From Gallionellaceae bacterium (GTDB lineage Bacteria > Pseudomonadota > Gammaproteobacteria > Burkholderiales > Thiobacillaceae), in NCBI GenBank assembly GCA_028714875.1, contig JAQTLN010000020.1, positions 18,765-82,764 of the forward strand: a DNA stretch of 64,000 nucleotides, written 5' to 3'. The notes beneath the pieces were generated by a model, which saw only the letters and a program-made list of their open reading frames with translations, ran no database searches and was not told where the DNA came from. Below, piece by piece: positions 28,144 to 38,839 of this stretch (positions are counted from its first letter, which is position 1; the number at the start of each line of letters is the position of its first letter). A program made the translations under genes and the position numbers.

Positions 28144-28248
28144 GTTGCGTCCCTCCTACGGTTACTTACACAAAAAAACGGTTACGGAACAGCCGGTTGG
28201 CGAAGAAAACGCTCTCCCATTCGCCAGCCGGCACAGCCCGTTCCCGAA

Positions 28249-29487
28249 TCAGAAATTCTGTTGAAACCATGACTTCATCCTTTCCAGAATCTGTTTGAAG
28301 CTGGCGCCCTGGATGCGCGCCGCTTGATCGTTTTCATGCTTGTCGAGGCCGATCAGCAGCAGGCCGACGCTGGTGGCGAAGCGCGGGTTCTTCACGCGCT
28401 CCGAGAAGCCGCCGATGTAGTCCGGCATGCCGATACGCACGGGCATGTGGAACACCTCCTCGGCCAGTTCCACCATGCCGCACATCTGGCTGCTGCCGCC
28501 GGTAAGCACGATGCCGGAGGATATCTGCTCCTCGAAGCCGGAGCGGCGCAACTCCGCCTGCACCAGGCTGTAAAGCTCTTCCGCGCGCGGCTCGATCACT
28601 TCGGACAGCAACTGCTTGGAGAGCATGCGAGGGCCGCGTTCGCCGATGCCCGGCACCTCGATCATTTCCTTGGGGTCGGCCAACTGGCGCAGCGCGGTAC
28701 CGTGCTGAATCTTCAGGTCTTCCGCCTCGCGCGTCGGCGTGCGCAGGGTCATGGCGATGTCGTTGGTGATCTGGTCGCCGGCGATGGGTATCACCGCCAC
28801 ATGCTGGATGGCGCCGCGCGTGTAGACGGCGATGTCGGTGGTGCCGCCGCCGATGTCCACGAGACAGACGCCGAGATCTTTCTCGTCATCGTTCAGCACC
28901 GCCTTGCTCGAAGCCAGCGGTTGCAGCACCAAGTCCTGCACTTCCAGGCCGCAACGGCGCACGCACTTGACGATGTTCTGGGCGGCGGAGACGGCGCCGG
29001 TGACGATGTGCACCTTCACTTCCAGGCGTACGCCGGACATGCCCAGGGGTTCGCGCACGCCGTCCTGGCCGTCGATGATGTATTCCTGCGGCAGTACATG
29101 CAGCACCTGCTGGTCGGCCGGGATGTTGAGGGCGCGGGCAATTTCCACCACCCGGTCCTTGTCCGACTGGCTGACTTCGCGGTCGCGGATCGGCAGCATG
29201 CCGCTGGAGTTCTGCGCCTTGATGTGGCTGCCGGCGATCCCCGTGTAGACCTGCGTGATCTTGCAGTTGGCCATCAGTTCGGCTTCTTCCAGGGCGCGCT
29301 GAATCGCCGCCACGGTTGCCTCGATGTCCACCACCACGCCTTTCTTGAGCCCGCGTGAAGGCGCCTGGCCCATGCCGATGATGTTGAGGCCGCCCTCCGG
29401 CAGCGCCTCCGCCACCAGCGCGACGATCTTCGACGTGCCGATATCCAGACCGACGATGAAATCCTTGTTTTCACGAATCTTGGTCAT
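28249..29487 (-). CDS. ftsA: Cell division protein FtsA
   Basis: This 412-aa actin-like ATPase tethers FtsZ to the membrane. It shows FIVGLDIGTSKIVALVAE (phosphate 1), the 1C domain that is typical of FtsA, and LVDIGGGTTDIAVYTRG (phosphate 2). The C-terminal amphipathic helix (LERMKSWFQQNF) is the membrane-targeting sequence. Its start overlaps the ftsQ stop (ATGA). Confidence 0.98.
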   Translation of the reverse strand: MTKIRENKDFIVGLDIGTSKIVALVAEALPEGGLNIIGMGQAPSRGLKKGVVVDIEATVAAIQRALEEAELMANCKITQVYTGIAGSHIKAQNSSGMLPIRDREVSQSDKDRVVEIARALNIPADQQVLHVLPQEYIIDGQDGVREPLGMSGVRLEVKVHIVTGAVSAAQNIVKCVRRCGLEVQDLVLQPLASSKAVLNDDEKDLGVCLVDIGGGTTDIAVYTRGAIQHVAVIPIAGDQITNDIAMTLRTPTREAEDLKIQHGTALRQLADPKEMIEVPGIGERGPRMLSKQLLSEVIEPRAEELYSLVQAELRRSGFEEQISSGIVLTGGSSQMCGMVELAEEVFHMPVRIGMPDYIGGFSERVKNPRFATSVGLLLIGLDKHENDQAARIQGASFKQILERMKSWFQQNF

Positions 29488-30248
29488 GCCTTGCCTATGT
29501 TCTTAGCCATTTTTCCGCCTCGCATCTGAGCCGCGAAACCATTGGGATAGCGCATGTCGGCGCGCGCGATCGGCCCCAGCGTCGCCACCGCCTGTGGGTA
29601 GAAACGGGCGAAACGGGCGAGCCGTTCCGAAAGATGCTCGCGCCCCAGTTCCACCAACACACTTCCGGAGACGGTGCCCGCGCCGCCGCTTGCGCCACCA
29701 CCATGCAGACGCACGCGCCAGGACTGGCGCGCTGTCACCACGATCTGATCGACGCGCATGCCGAGCGGCTGCGCGACCGCGACAAACTCGCCATAGCGGC
29801 GTGCCGTCTCGCGTTCCGTGCCTTCCGGCGCATAAAGTCGCGGCAGATGGCTGAGGTATTTATCCATCGCCGCGACCGCGAACACCTCGCCGTGGGTATT
29901 GAGCAAGGCGCGGTCGTTCCAGGCCGCCGCCGCGCGCTGTTCTTCCAGCACGATCGCCAGACGCCCGGGCCAGACGCGACGAATATCCGCGCGCCGCACC
30001 CAGGGCAGCTGCTCGAATTGCACACGGGTCGCGTCCAGATCGAGCGCGAAAAACCCGCCGCGCAACTTGCCCAGGGCCGTCCGCGCCGCGACCCGGGTTT
30101 CTTCCTTGCTGGCGCCCACCACGTTCACCCGCGAAAACGGCGCCAGACTCTCCGCCGCCGCCCGACCCAGGGTCCACAAGGTGAACAGCAGCGTGGCGAC
30201 CAGAATCAGCCGGCTTAGCCGATTTAGGGCGACGGGGTCATTCCACAT
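29484..30248 (-). CDS. ftsQ: Cell division protein FtsQ
   Basis: This 254-aa bitopic division protein has a short cytoplasmic tail, one transmembrane helix (residues about 10-30), a POTRA domain ([18 protein letters not shown] and following) and a beta domain. [20 protein letters not shown] is the conserved POTRA-beta junction. It recruits FtsB and FtsL. A glycine-rich stretch ([15 protein letters not shown]) near residue 185 is low in complexity. The gene overlaps ddl by 11 bases. Confidence 0.95.
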   Translation of the reverse strand: MWNDPVALNRLSRLILVATLLFTLWTLGRAAAESLAPFSRVNVVGASKEETRVAARTALGKLRGGFFALDLDATRVQFEQLPWVRRADIRRVWPGRLAIVLEEQRAAAAWNDRALLNTHGEVFAVAAMDKYLSHLPRLYAPEGTERETARRYGEFVAVAQPLGMRVDQIVVTARQSWRVRLHGGGASGGAGTVSGSVLVELGREHLSERLARFARFYPQAVATLGPIARADMRYPNGFAAQMRGGKMAKNIGKA

Positions 30249-31302
30249 GGGCCAACTCCAGGATGCGCAGGCACAGATCGGGAAACTCCAGGCCGGCCAC
30301 GCGCGCCGCCATCGGCACCAGGCTATGGTCGGTCATGCCCGGCGCGGTATTGGCTTCCAGCAGATAGGGGCGGCCGGCCGCGTCGAGTAGGAAATCCACC
30401 CGCGCCCACCCACGACAGCCCAGGGTCTGGAAGCCACGCAAGGCCAGGTCGCGCATTTCCGCCTCCGCCGCGTCGCTCAGGCCGCTCGGGCAGAGGTACT
30501 GGGTGTCGTCACGGAAATACTTGGCCTCGTAGTCGTAGAACTCGGTGGCGGGCACGATACGGATGGAGGGCAGCGCGCTCAGTTGGGCACCCTCCCCCAA
30601 TACCGCGACGGTGAATTCGCCACCGCTCATAGCCTGTTCCGCCAGCACCAGGTTGTCGTGGCGCGCCGCCTCGCGGTAGGCGGCGGGCAGATCGGCGGCC
30701 TGTTTCACCTTGATCACGCCGATGCTGGAACCCTCGCGCGCCGGCTTCACGAACAGCGGCAGGCCAAGACGTGCAACCACCGCCGTGAAATCACTGTTTT
30801 CCGTGAGCAGCGCATAGTCGGGAATCGGCAGCCCGGCGGCTTGCCAAAGCAACTTGCCGCGCCACTTGTCCATCGCCAGGGCGGACGCCAGCACGCCGCT
30901 TCCGGTGTACGGCATGCGCATCAGAGTCAACGCGCCTTGCAGGGTGCCGTCCTCGCCGCCACGCCCGTGCAGGGCGATGAACACCCGCTGAAAGCCTTCG
31001 CGGCGCAAATCTTCCAGTGGCCGCGCGGCCGGGTCGAAGGCGTGCGCGTCGACGCCCCGGCTTTGCAGAGCGGCCAACACCGCGGCGCCGCTCTTCAGCG
31101 ACACTTCGCGCTCGGCGGAGGTGCCGCCGAACATCACCGCGACTTTGCCGAAACGAGCCGCTCCCTCCCCCACTGGGGGAGGGCTGGGGAGAGGGAACAG
31201 CGGTCGATTCGGCGCAGCCGCCTGATTGAGCGTCGTTCCCTCTCCACCGGCTCCTCCCCCGGTGGGGGAGGGGGGCAGGTCGGCATTACCGAAATGAGTC
31301 AT
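30238..31302 (-). CDS. ddl: D-alanine--D-alanine ligase, with repeat-encoded N-terminal insertion
   Basis: This cytoplasmic ATP-grasp enzyme makes the D-Ala-D-Ala end of the stem peptide. The catalytic core is complete: [47 protein letters not shown] and [18 protein letters not shown]. The product is 354 aa against about 305 usual. The excess lies after MTHFG, where about 47 residues rich in Pro and Gly are encoded by two REP-like hairpins (31161-31275). The upstream ATG overlaps the murB stop (ATGA), so the insertion is probably translated. A later start is possible but no AUG is at the usual place. Confidence 0.95.
   Translation of the reverse strand: MTHFGNADLPPSPTGGGAGGEGTTLNQAAAPNRPLFPLPSPPPVGEGAARFGKVAVMFGGTSAEREVSLKSGAAVLAALQSRGVDAHAFDPAARPLEDLRREGFQRVFIALHGRGGEDGTLQGALTLMRMPYTGSGVLASALAMDKWRGKLLWQAAGLPIPDYALLTENSDFTAVVARLGLPLFVKPAREGSSIGVIKVKQAADLPAAYREAARHDNLVLAEQAMSGGEFTVAVLGEGAQLSALPSIRIVPATEFYDYEAKYFRDDTQYLCPSGLSDAAEAEMRDLALRGFQTLGCRGWARVDFLLDAAGRPYLLEANTAPGMTDHSLVPMAARVAGLEFPDLCLRILELAHVE
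31161..31275. repeat. Two REP-like hairpins inside the 5' coding region of ddl
   Basis: Two CCCTCTCCC-family hairpins lie head to head at 31161-31195 and 31237-31275. They are in frame within ddl. CCGAAA occurs on both sides (31148-31153 and 31289-31294), 141 bases apart, a multiple of three. These could be traces of a target duplication. Confidence 0.85.
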
Positions 31303-32345
31303 GGCGTTGTCCCCGTGCCAGGTAACGCTGGCGCAACCCGTTCGCCAATAATCCGTACTTCCCGGATCAGCTCCACACCACCTTTCGCCTTCACTTTTTC
31401 TTGCACCATTTCGATCAGGGTTTCGATATCGGTCGCTGTGGCCTGGCCCAAGTTGACGATGAAATTGGCGTGTTTTTCCGAAACCTGAGCGTCACCGATG
31501 CGCACCCCCTTCATGCCGCAGGATTCGATCAGGCGCGCCGCGTAGTCGCCCGGCGGGTTGCGGAACACCGAACCGGCATTGGGCAGATCGAGCGGCTGGC
31601 TGGCGATCCGGCGCTCCAGCAATCGCTTGATTTCCGCGCGCCCGGCCTCGCCGTCGCCTCTCGGAAATAGGAACCATGCCGCGACGAACCATTCCTTGCG
31701 CTGTCCGGTTGTATCGACGTGGCGGTAGGCCACCTGGAACTCACGCGGCGAGCGCTTATGCGTATTGCCCTGATGGTCCACGGTCAGCACCTGCGATACA
31801 TAGGACCAGGTCTCATGGCCGTAACAGCCGGCATTCATGGCCAGGGCGCCACCCACGGTACCGGGAATGCCGGCGAGGAATTCCGCGCCGGTCAGATCGT
31901 TGTTGGCGGCGAAGCGCGCCACCTTGGGGCTGGCCACCCCGGCTTCCGCGTAGACCACGCCGAACCTTGATTCCGCGCCGCTTGCCCGACCCTGCATGCG
32001 GCGCTCCTCGAAGCGGATTTCCTTCAACGCGCCGTGCATGAAGATCACCGTGCCACGCAGCCCCCCGTCGCGCACCAACAGATTGCTGCCCAGGCCGATG
32101 AAATGCACGGGTTCGTCAGCGGGCAAGGTTTTCAGGTAGGCACACAGGTCGTCCAGGTCCGCCGGCTTGTACAAGCGATCGGCGGGGCCGCCGGCGCGCC
32201 AACTGGTGTAGCCGCTCATGGCGACGTTGTGTTCCAGAGCGCCGCGTATTTTGCCCGGCACCGGGCCATCCCAAGCCGGGCAATCCGCCCTCTCGGAGGG
32301 CAGCGAGCCGGGGTTGCGAGCGTGGGAGTCGTTCAACTCTGTCAT
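31299..32345 (-). CDS. murB: UDP-N-acetylenolpyruvoylglucosamine reductase, with repeat-encoded N-terminal segment
   Basis: This FAD enzyme reduces enolpyruvyl-UDP-GlcNAc to UDP-MurNAc. The FAD domain (NTS-like [18 protein letters not shown], then [12 protein letters not shown]) and the substrate domain ([41 protein letters not shown]) are intact. The 348-aa product has about 30 extra N-terminal residues (from [15 protein letters not shown] on) encoded by a GC-rich repeat at 32251-32312. ATG 32343-32345 overlaps the murC stop (ATGA), supporting translation of the extension. Confidence 0.95.
   Translation of the reverse strand: MTELNDSHARNPGSLPSERADCPAWDGPVPGKIRGALEHNVAMSGYTSWRAGGPADRLYKPADLDDLCAYLKTLPADEPVHFIGLGSNLLVRDGGLRGTVIFMHGALKEIRFEERRMQGRASGAESRFGVVYAEAGVASPKVARFAANNDLTGAEFLAGIPGTVGGALAMNAGCYGHETWSYVSQVLTVDHQGNTHKRSPREFQVAYRHVDTTGQRKEWFVAAWFLFPRGDGEAGRAEIKRLLERRIASQPLDLPNAGSVFRNPPGDYAARLIESCGMKGVRIGDAQVSEKHANFIVNLGQATATDIETLIEMVQEKVKAKGGVELIREVRIIGERVAPALPGTGTTP
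32251..32312. repeat. GCCCGGC/CCCTCGGAGGG repeat inside 5' murB
   Basis: The element reads TGCCCGGCACCGGGCC, then CCAAGCCGGGCA, then a CCGCCCTC/GAGGGC hairpin. It is closely similar to the reverse complement of the element in rsmH at 44711-44763, so the two murein-cluster genes carry the same repeat in opposite orientation. Both are in frame. Confidence 0.85.
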
Positions 32346-33739
32346 ACAAGCACTCCCATCTCCGCGAGCCTGACCGGTACCTGGCCGATGGAACCGGCGC
32401 CCATGCTCAGCACCACATCGCCATCGCGCACGAAGTCGGCCACGGCGGCGGGCAGATCGTTCACGTTTTCCACGAACACCGGCTCCACCTTGCCGGCCAC
32501 ACGCAGGGCGCGCGCCAGGGCGCGGCCATCGGCGGCGATGATGGGCTGCTCGCTCGCCGCATAGACCTCGGTGAGCAGCACGGCATCCGCCTGCGACAAC
32601 ACCCGCACGAAGTCCTCGAACAGGTCGCGGGTACGGGTGTAGCGATGCGGCTGGAACGCCAGCACCAGGCGGCGACCCGGGAAGGCGCCACGCGCGGCGT
32701 CGAGCGTGGCCTGCATTTCCACCGGGTGGTGGCCGTAATCGTCGACCAATGTGAAGTTTCGACCACCGGAGAGCGCAATCTCCCCATAACGCTGGAAGCG
32801 GCGGCCGACGCCGCTGAAATTCGCCAGCGCGCGTTGCAGCGCGGCATCCGGCACTTGCAGTTCCCAGGCCACGGCCACCGCCGCCAGGGCGTTGAGCACG
32901 TTATGCATGCCCGGCATGTTGACGGTGATGTCCACCGCCGAACGCACGCCGTTGCGGACGGCGGTAAAACTCATGCGGCCATCCTCGGCGCGGATGTTCA
33001 CGGCGCGGATGGCGCAGTCTTCGCCGGTGCCATAGGTCATCACCGGCTTGTCGATGCGCGGCAACAGGGCGCGCACCACCGGATCATCGCCGCACAGGAT
33101 GGCCATGCCCCAGAACGGTAGGCGATGCAGAAATTCCACGAAGGCCGACTTCAGACGCTCGAAGTCGTGGCCGTAGGTTTCCATGTGGTCGGCATCGATA
33201 TTGGTGACGATGGAGACCACCGGCGACAGATGCAGGAAGGAGGCGTCCGACTCGTCCGCCTCCGCCACCAGCCATTCGCCCGTCCCCAGGCGCGCGTTGG
33301 CGCCGGCCGCCAGAAGCTTGCCGCCGATCACGAAAGTCGGGTCCAGCCCGGCCTCGTTCAGCACGCTGGCGATCAGGCTGGTCGTGGTGGTCTTGCCGTG
33401 GGTGCCGGCGATGGCGATGCCCTGTTTGAAGCGCATCAACTCGGCCAGCATCATGGCGCGCGCCACTACGGGAATGCGGGCCGCGCGCGCCGCTTGCACT
33501 TCCGGGTTGTCTTCCTTGATGGCGCTGGAAATCACCAACACGTTGGCGCCCTGAATGTTTTCGCCGGCATGGCCCTGGAACACGGTCGCGCCCATTTCGG
33601 CCAGACGCTGGGTCACCGCGTTGCTGGCGCCATCGCTACCGGAAATCTGATAACCCAGATTGATCAGCACTTCGGCGATGCCGCTCATGCCGGCGCCGCC
33701 GATGCCGACGAAGTGGATGCGGTTGACCTTGTGTTTCAT
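32342..33739 (-). CDS. murC: UDP-N-acetylmuramate--L-alanine ligase
   Basis: This 465-aa cytoplasmic Mur ligase adds L-Ala to UDP-MurNAc. The chosen start (ATG 33737-33739) gives [20 protein letters not shown], the family N-terminus; the upstream open frame is repeat sequence. The P-loop [14 protein letters not shown], the [13 protein letters not shown] segment and the C-terminal [18 protein letters not shown] are all present. It overlaps murB by 4 bases. Confidence 0.97.
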   Translation of the reverse strand: MKHKVNRIHFVGIGGAGMSGIAEVLINLGYQISGSDGASNAVTQRLAEMGATVFQGHAGENIQGANVLVISSAIKEDNPEVQAARAARIPVVARAMMLAELMRFKQGIAIAGTHGKTTTTSLIASVLNEAGLDPTFVIGGKLLAAGANARLGTGEWLVAEADESDASFLHLSPVVSIVTNIDADHMETYGHDFERLKSAFVEFLHRLPFWGMAILCGDDPVVRALLPRIDKPVMTYGTGEDCAIRAVNIRAEDGRMSFTAVRNGVRSAVDITVNMPGMHNVLNALAAVAVAWELQVPDAALQRALANFSGVGRRFQRYGEIALSGGRNFTLVDDYGHHPVEMQATLDAARGAFPGRRLVLAFQPHRYTRTRDLFEDFVRVLSQADAVLLTEVYAASEQPIIAADGRALARALRVAGKVEPVFVENVNDLPAAVADFVRDGDVVLSMGAGSIGQVPVRLAEMGVLV

Positions 33740-33763
33740 GGCTTCGCTCCCGTCATACACCTC

Positions 33764-33861
33764 GTAGCGCAGGCGTCCCGCCTGCATCCCACACCGCCCG
33801 CGAGCGAGGGCCGGCCCCCACCTGTGCAAGCGGCGGAGGCAGGCGAGGACGCCTGCGCTAC
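33764..33861. repeat. TGTAGCG-type palindromic element between murC and murG
   Basis: The murG-murC gap is largely a 98-bp element with outer arms GTAGCGCAGGCGTCC and GGACGCCTGCGCTAC (inverted). Inner sequence holds GCGAGCGAGGGCCGG and CACCTGTGCAAG. A shorter version of the same family interrupts murE at 40866-40924. It breaks the otherwise overlapping run of dcw genes. Confidence 0.85.
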
Positions 33862-33884
33862 ATAGATGTCTGGTGCTTGCCGGT

Positions 33885-35072
33885 TCATTTCGCCAACTCC
33901 TTCACCACTTCCGCCACGCGCGCCGTTGCATTCGGCTTCGCCAGCGCGCGCGCCTTCACCGCGCGTTCGAGCAGTTCGGCTCGCGTGAGGCCGCTTAGCC
34001 ACCCGGCCAGTTTTTCCGGGCTGAGGTCTTTCTGTTGCATCAGCCAGGCCGCGTCCTGGTCGGCCAGGAACGCGGCGTTGGCGGTCTGGTGGTCGTCCAC
34101 CGCGAAGGGGAAGGGCACGAACAGGGCGGACAAGCCGGCGGCGGCGATTTCCGCCACGGTCAGCGCCCCGGCGCGGCAGATCACCACATCCGCCCAGGCG
34201 TAGGCGGCGGCCATGTCGTCGATGAAGGCCAGCGGCTCGGCCGCAACCCCCGCATCGGCATAGTTGCGCTTGAGCACTTCGAGGTGCCGCGCGCCGGACT
34301 GATGCCGCACCACGGGACGCCGCTCCAGCGGCAACAACGCCAGGGCTCGCGGAATCATTTCATTCAAAGCCGCGGCCCCCAACGAGCCGCCGATTACCAG
34401 CAGACGTAGCGGGCCTCCGCGTCCCACCAGGCGTTGCGCCGGTGCCGCCAGGGCGGCGATCTCCGGGCGCACCGGATTACCGACCCACTCTTCTTTCGCC
34501 GAGAGCTGGGTGGCGAGGGGCAAGCCCAGGAGGACGCGATCGGCGATATGCGCCAGTATCTTGTTGGTCAGCCCGGCGATGCCGTTCTGTTCGTGGATCA
34601 CCAAGGGCTTGTTCAACAGCACGGCCATCATGCCGCCGGGGAAGGCGACATAGCCGCCGAGGCCCAGCGCCACGTCGGGGCGCTCGCGGAAGATCGCGCG
34701 CGCGGCCTGCCAGAAAGCGATGAGCAGATTGAACGGCAGCAGCAGCTTGGTCAGCAGCCCCTTGCCGCGCACCCCGGCCACTTTCACCCAGGCCATGTCG
34801 AAACCCTTGGCCACCGCCAGCTTCGCTTCCATGCCCGCATGGGTGCCCAGCCAGACCACGCGCCAGCCGTCGCCACGCAAGGCTTCCGCCACCGCCAGCG
34901 CCGGCATCACATGGCCGCCGGTGCCGCCGGCCATGACCAGGGCGGTGCGATTTCGGATTTCGGATTTCGGGTTTCGGATTTCGGATGGTGGAATGGTTTG
35001 ATCACGCGCGGCTTCACTGCGCGAGAACATTCCGAAATCCGAAATCCGAAATCCGAAATGAATCGCCGTCAT
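33885..35072 (-). CDS. murG: Lipid II synthase MurG with repeat-encoded N-terminal extension
   Basis: This GT28 glycosyltransferase moves GlcNAc from UDP-GlcNAc to lipid I at the inner face of the membrane. Core motifs are [45 protein letters not shown] and [16 protein letters not shown]. Family members start just before the GGTGGH loop; here about 43 residues precede it. They include FGFRISDFG and [12 protein letters not shown], encoded by inverted arrays of a 7-bp repeat (34950-35059). The ATG overlaps the ftsW stop (ATGA), so initiation there is likely. The product is 395 aa against about 355 usual. Confidence 0.95.
   Translation of the reverse strand: MTAIHFGFRISDFGMFSRSEAARDQTIPPSEIRNPKSEIRNRTALVMAGGTGGHVMPALAVAEALRGDGWRVVWLGTHAGMEAKLAVAKGFDMAWVKVAGVRGKGLLTKLLLPFNLLIAFWQAARAIFRERPDVALGLGGYVAFPGGMMAVLLNKPLVIHEQNGIAGLTNKILAHIADRVLLGLPLATQLSAKEEWVGNPVRPEIAALAAPAQRLVGRGGPLRLLVIGGSLGAAALNEMIPRALALLPLERRPVVRHQSGARHLEVLKRNYADAGVAAEPLAFIDDMAAAYAWADVVICRAGALTVAEIAAAGLSALFVPFPFAVDDHQTANAAFLADQDAAWLMQQKDLSPEKLAGWLSGLTRAELLERAVKARALAKPNATARVAEVVKELAK
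34950..35059. repeat. Inverted 7-bp tandem arrays inside 5' murG
   Basis: Five ATTTCGG-type units (34950-34984) face four CCGAAAT units (35032-35059), separated by 47 bp that include GCGCGGCTTCACTGCGCG, itself a small dyad. The 110-bp unit can fold into one long hairpin. Because a unit is 7 bp, gain or loss of one unit shifts the frame, while three units (21 bp) preserve it. Confidence 0.93.
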
Positions 35073-36229
35073 GCCCGTTTCCCCTTCATCAGGCAGCGGT
35101 TCTCGTAATCCACCCGCAGCAGCAACGCCAGCGCCAGGCAGTTGGCGACGATGCCGGAACCGCCATAGCTCATCAGCGGCAGGGTGAGCCCCTTGGTGGG
35201 GAGCAGGCCGAGATTGACGCCCATGTTGATGAACGCTTGCAGCCCGATCCAGACGCCCACGCCCTGCGCGACCAGGGCGGCGTAATTGCGTCCCATCAGG
35301 CTGGCCTGCCAGCCGATAGAGAAAGCGCGCCAGGTCACCCAGGCGAACAGGCCGATGACCACAAGCACGCCGATCAGGCCCATTTCCTCGCCGATGACCG
35401 CGAGCAGGAAGTCGGTATAGGACTCGGGTAGATAGAACAGTTTTTCCACACTGTCGCCCAGGCCGACGCCGGTAATCTCACCGCGGCCGAGCGCGATCAG
35501 GGAATGAGACAGTTGGTATCCGGCGCCGTAGGGGTCGCTCCAGGGATCGAGATAGTTGGTGACCCGCGCCAGCCGGTAGGGCGACAGAATCACCATCAGC
35601 ACGAAGCCCATCCCCAGCAGAGCGATCAAACCGACGAACAGGCGGGCATTGAGGCCGCCGAGGAACAGCACCGCCAGGGCAATCGCGATGATGACCACGA
35701 AAGCGCCGAAATCCGGCTCCATGAGCAACACCGCGCCGACGCCCAGCATCACCAGGAACATGGGCAGAAACCCTTTCGCCAGGTTCTGCATGTGGGACGC
35801 CTTGCGCACCGTGTAGTCAGCCGCATACAGGATGGTGGCGAATTTCATGAACTCGGAAGGCTGGAAATTGCCCAGCGGACCCAGGGGAATCCAACGCTGG
35901 CTGCCGTTCACCATCTTGCCGATGAAGGGAATCAGCACCAGCAGCAGCAGCACCGCGCCGGCGATGAACAGGCCCGGCGCCAACTTCTGCCAGAGCGGGG
36001 TCGGCACCTGGAAAGCGGCATAACCGGCGGCCAGGCCGATGATCATGTAAACGGCATGGCGCAGCAGGTAATAGGTGTGCTCGTGCGCGCTGGATTTGGC
36101 CTCGGCCACGGTCGCCGACGCCGAGAACACCATCACCAGGCCGATCACCAGCAAACCGGTGGCGGCGAACACCAGGCCCCAGTCATAAGGCGTCAGCGCC
36201 GTGCGCTTGAGGGCCGCGTTATGAAACAT
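35069..36229 (-). CDS. ftsW: Lipid II polymerase FtsW (SEDS family)
   Basis: This 386-aa multipass membrane protein polymerises septal peptidoglycan with FtsI. About ten hydrophobic helices are visible. SEDS signatures include [16 protein letters not shown], the [18 protein letters not shown] loop after the large periplasmic loop, and [19 protein letters not shown] near the C-terminus. Its start overlaps the murD end by 11 bases. Confidence 0.97.
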   Translation of the reverse strand: MFHNAALKRTALTPYDWGLVFAATGLLVIGLVMVFSASATVAEAKSSAHEHTYYLLRHAVYMIIGLAAGYAAFQVPTPLWQKLAPGLFIAGAVLLLLVLIPFIGKMVNGSQRWIPLGPLGNFQPSEFMKFATILYAADYTVRKASHMQNLAKGFLPMFLVMLGVGAVLLMEPDFGAFVVIIAIALAVLFLGGLNARLFVGLIALLGMGFVLMVILSPYRLARVTNYLDPWSDPYGAGYQLSHSLIALGRGEITGVGLGDSVEKLFYLPESYTDFLLAVIGEEMGLIGVLVVIGLFAWVTWRAFSIGWQASLMGRNYAALVAQGVGVWIGLQAFINMGVNLGLLPTKGLTLPLMSYGGSGIVANCLALALLLRVDYENRCLMKGKRA

Positions 36230-37757
36230 GCTGCATCCTGCGGCGTTCGCGGCGGCGCCGCTCTTCGCTCAATGTCGTGGCGCTACGGATTCGCCTCTCC
36301 TGCTGGCGGCGGCACTCTCCACCCACGGCTTTCAACACTTCCACGGCGGCGACGAAAACTTCGGCGCGGTGCGCGTAATTGCGGAACATGTCCCAACTGG
36401 CGCAGGCCGGCGACAACAACACCGCATCGCCCGGCTGAGAGAGCTGGAAGGCCACGTTCACGGCCTCTTCCATGGTTTCCGCCCGGAATACCGGCGCGGC
36501 GTCGCCAATGGCTTCCGCCAGCAGCGGCCCATCGCGTCCGATCAGCACCACGGCGCGGGCATGCATTACCGCTTCCCTGAGCGGGGAAAAATCCTGGCCC
36601 TTGCCGTCGCCCCCGGCGATCAGCACCACCGGGACGGTGAACCCGTGCAAGGCGGCGGCGGTTGCGCCGACGTTGGTGCCCTTGGAATCGTCATAGAAGG
36701 CGCGCCCCGCCACCTCGGCCACGCGCTGCACGCGGTGTGGCAAACCCTCGAAGGTTTTAAGCGCCGGAATCAGGCCGGCATAGGGCAGGCCGATGGCGCG
36801 GCACAGCGCCAGCGCCGCCAGCGCGTTGGCGGCGTTGTGCAGCCCGGCGATGGGCAGCTTGTCCACCGGCAACAGGGCTTCGTCGCCCTCGCACAGCCAG
36901 AGGCGTTCCTTGCGGGTGGTGAGGCCGAAATACCCCACCTCCCGGCCCTCCCCCGGCTGGGAAGGGAGCAAACCGAACGTCCATTGCGCGCGCCCCGTCA
37001 GCGCCATCGCCATGACCATCGGGTCGTCGCGATTCAGCACCTGGATACAGTCGGGCACATCCGACATCCGAAATCCGACATCCGAAATCCCGAACACCCG
37101 CGTTTTCGCCGCCGCGTAGTCGCTCAGGTCGGCGTAGCGATCCATGTGGTCCTGCGAAATATTGAGCACGGTCGCGGCGTCGGGATGCAGGCTGGAGGTG
37201 GTTTCCAACTGGAAGCTGGACAGTTCCAGCACCCACACATCGGGGTCGCGGCCAAAGGTCTCGCGGTTTTCCAGCGCCTCCAGCACCGGCAAGCCGATGT
37301 TGCCGGCCACCACGGTTTCCAGACCCACGGCCGCGCACAAGTGGCCGACCAGGCTGGTGACCGTGCTCTTGCCATTGGAACCGGTGATGGCAATGATTTT
37401 GGCCTGGCTGCCCCGAACAGCGCGGGCGAACAGTTCCACGTCGCCCACCACTTCCTTGCCCGCCTCGATCGCGGCGCACAGTTCCGGCGTGGCCAGGGCG
37501 ACACCGGGGCTGGCGACGATGAGATCGGCCCAGTCGAAATCCGCCGGTTCGAATCCACCCAACGTCAGCGCCACTTCCGGGAAAGCCTCGCGCAGATGTT
37601 GCGCATGCGGCGGCTCGTCGCGGGTGTCCGTGCCACGCACCTGGGCATCGTGTTCCAGCAGCCAGCGCACGCAGGCCGCGCCGGTATCGCCGAGGCCGAC
37701 CACTAGAGCCTTGCGACCCTGAAATTCGCTACTGCGCGGGACGATGGACGTGTTCAT
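36219..37757 (-). CDS. murD: UDP-N-acetylmuramoylalanine--D-glutamate ligase with two repeat insertions
   Basis: This Mur ligase adds D-Glu to UDP-MurNAc-L-Ala. The Rossmann start [21 protein letters not shown]-loop [16 protein letters not shown], and the SHKGTN-like [15 protein letters not shown] segment are present. At 512 aa it is longer than usual (about 450-480). Two in-frame repeats explain part: a [11 protein letters not shown] stretch from a heptamer array (37060-37090) and [14 protein letters not shown] from a REP-like hairpin (36934-36968). The C-terminal 33 residues (from GGECRRQQ on) are arginine-rich and also look non-native. Confidence 0.95.
   Translation of the reverse strand: MNTSIVPRSSEFQGRKALVVGLGDTGAACVRWLLEHDAQVRGTDTRDEPPHAQHLREAFPEVALTLGGFEPADFDWADLIVASPGVALATPELCAAIEAGKEVVGDVELFARAVRGSQAKIIAITGSNGKSTVTSLVGHLCAAVGLETVVAGNIGLPVLEALENRETFGRDPDVWVLELSSFQLETTSSLHPDAATVLNISQDHMDRYADLSDYAAAKTRVFGISDVGFRMSDVPDCIQVLNRDDPMVMAMALTGRAQWTFGLLPSQPGEGREVGYFGLTTRKERLWLCEGDEALLPVDKLPIAGLHNAANALAALALCRAIGLPYAGLIPALKTFEGLPHRVQRVAEVAGRAFYDDSKGTNVGATAAALHGFTVPVVLIAGGDGKGQDFSPLREAVMHARAVVLIGRDGPLLAEAIGDAAPVFRAETMEEAVNVAFQLSQPGDAVLLSPACASWDMFRNYAHRAEVFVAAVEVLKAVGGECRRQQERRIRSATTLSEERRRRERRRMQHVS
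36934..36968. repeat. REP-like hairpin inside murD
   Basis: CCCCACCTCCCGGCCCTCCC-CCGGCTGGGAAGGGAG (split by the loop) belongs to the CCCTCTCCC family and encodes [13 protein letters not shown] in frame. CCGAA copies flank it at 36925-36929 and 36973-36977, exactly 48 bases apart, again a multiple of three. Confidence 0.75.
37060..37090. repeat. 7-bp tandem array inside murD
   Basis: Units TCCGACA, TCCGAAA, TCCGACA, TCCGAAA run from 37060 to 37087. Read on the minus strand they encode part of [12 protein letters not shown], between the central ATPase domain residues TRVFG and IQVLNRDDP. The insertion sits in a probable surface loop. Confidence 0.9.
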
Positions 37758-38839
37758 CTCAGTTTCAGCGTCGAAAGGCCGATCAACACCAGAATCATGC
37801 TGATGATCCAGAAACGGACCACCACCTGGGTTTCCTTCCAGCCCTTCTTCTCGAAGTGGTGATGGATCGGCGCCATGAGGAACACGCGTTTGCCGCGCAA
37901 CTTGAATGAACCCACTTGCAACATCACCGACACCGTTTCGGCGACGAACACGCCACCCATGATGAACAGCACGATTTCCTGACGCACGATCACGGCCACC
38001 ACGCCCAAGGCCGCGCCCAGGGCCAGCGCGCCGACGTCGCCCATAAATACCTCGGCCGGATAGGCGTTGAACCAGAGAAAGGCCAGCCCCGCGCCCACCA
38101 GGGCGGAGCAGAACACCACCAGCTCGCCCGCGCCGGGGATGTGCGGCAGACCCAGATATTTGGAGAACACGGCGTGGCCGGCCACGTAGGAGAAGATGGC
38201 CAGGGCGCCCGCCACCATCACGGTGGGCAGGATGGCGAGGCCATCGGCGCCGTCAGTCAGGTTCACCGCGTTGCTGGTGCCGACAATGACGAAGTAGGCC
38301 AGCAGCACGAAGCCCACCACACCCAACGGCATCACGATGTTCTTGAAGAAGGGCACGATCAGTTCGGTCTGTGCCGGTAGATGCGCGGACCAGGCCAGCC
38401 AGCCCGCCACCGCGATACCAATCAGCGACTGCCAGAAATATTTCCAGCGCGAAGCCAGACCCTTGGGATTTTTTTCGACAACCTTGCGCCAGTCATCGAC
38501 CCAGCCGATGCCGCCGAAGCCGACCAGGGTAAACAGGGCGATCCAAACGTACTGGTTGGTGAGATCCGCCCACAACAACGTGGTGATGGCCACCGAGGCG
38601 AGGATCAGCGCGCCGCCCATGGTCGGCGTGCCGGCCTTGATCAGATGGGTTTGCGGGCCATCGTCGCGCACCGGCTGGCCGACCTTCAGGTGGGTGAGCT
38701 TGCGGATCATCCAGGGCCCGACGACGAAGGAGATGAGCAACGCGGTCAGCGCCGCCAGCACCGCGCGCAGGGTGATGTAGTTGAAGACGTTGAACAGGCG
38801 GATGTCATGGCCGATCCACTTGGCGAGCATCAGGAGCAT
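37754..38839 (-). CDS. mraY: Phospho-N-acetylmuramoyl-pentapeptide transferase
   Basis: This 361-aa inner-membrane enzyme transfers phospho-MurNAc-pentapeptide to undecaprenyl phosphate, making lipid I. The start is set at ATG 38837-38839 ([20 protein letters not shown]); the longer open frame lies within murF. Ten hydrophobic helices and the motifs [25 protein letters not shown] and [11 protein letters not shown] are present. It overlaps murF by 10 bases and murD by 4. Confidence 0.97.
   Translation of the reverse strand: MLLMLAKWIGHDIRLFNVFNYITLRAVLAALTALLISFVVGPWMIRKLTHLKVGQPVRDDGPQTHLIKAGTPTMGGALILASVAITTLLWADLTNQYVWIALFTLVGFGGIGWVDDWRKVVEKNPKGLASRWKYFWQSLIGIAVAGWLAWSAHLPAQTELIVPFFKNIVMPLGVVGFVLLAYFVIVGTSNAVNLTDGADGLAILPTVMVAGALAIFSYVAGHAVFSKYLGLPHIPGAGELVVFCSALVGAGLAFLWFNAYPAEVFMGDVGALALGAALGVVAVIVRQEIVLFIMGGVFVAETVSVMLQVGSFKLRGKRVFLMAPIHHHFEKKGWKETQVVVRFWIISMILVLIGLSTLKLR

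Noticed and set aside
32342..33829. Longer MurC starting upstream in the TGTAGCG repeat
   Set aside because: The family N-terminus begins at 33739 and the upstream codons are repeat sequence with no ribosome-binding site or coupling.
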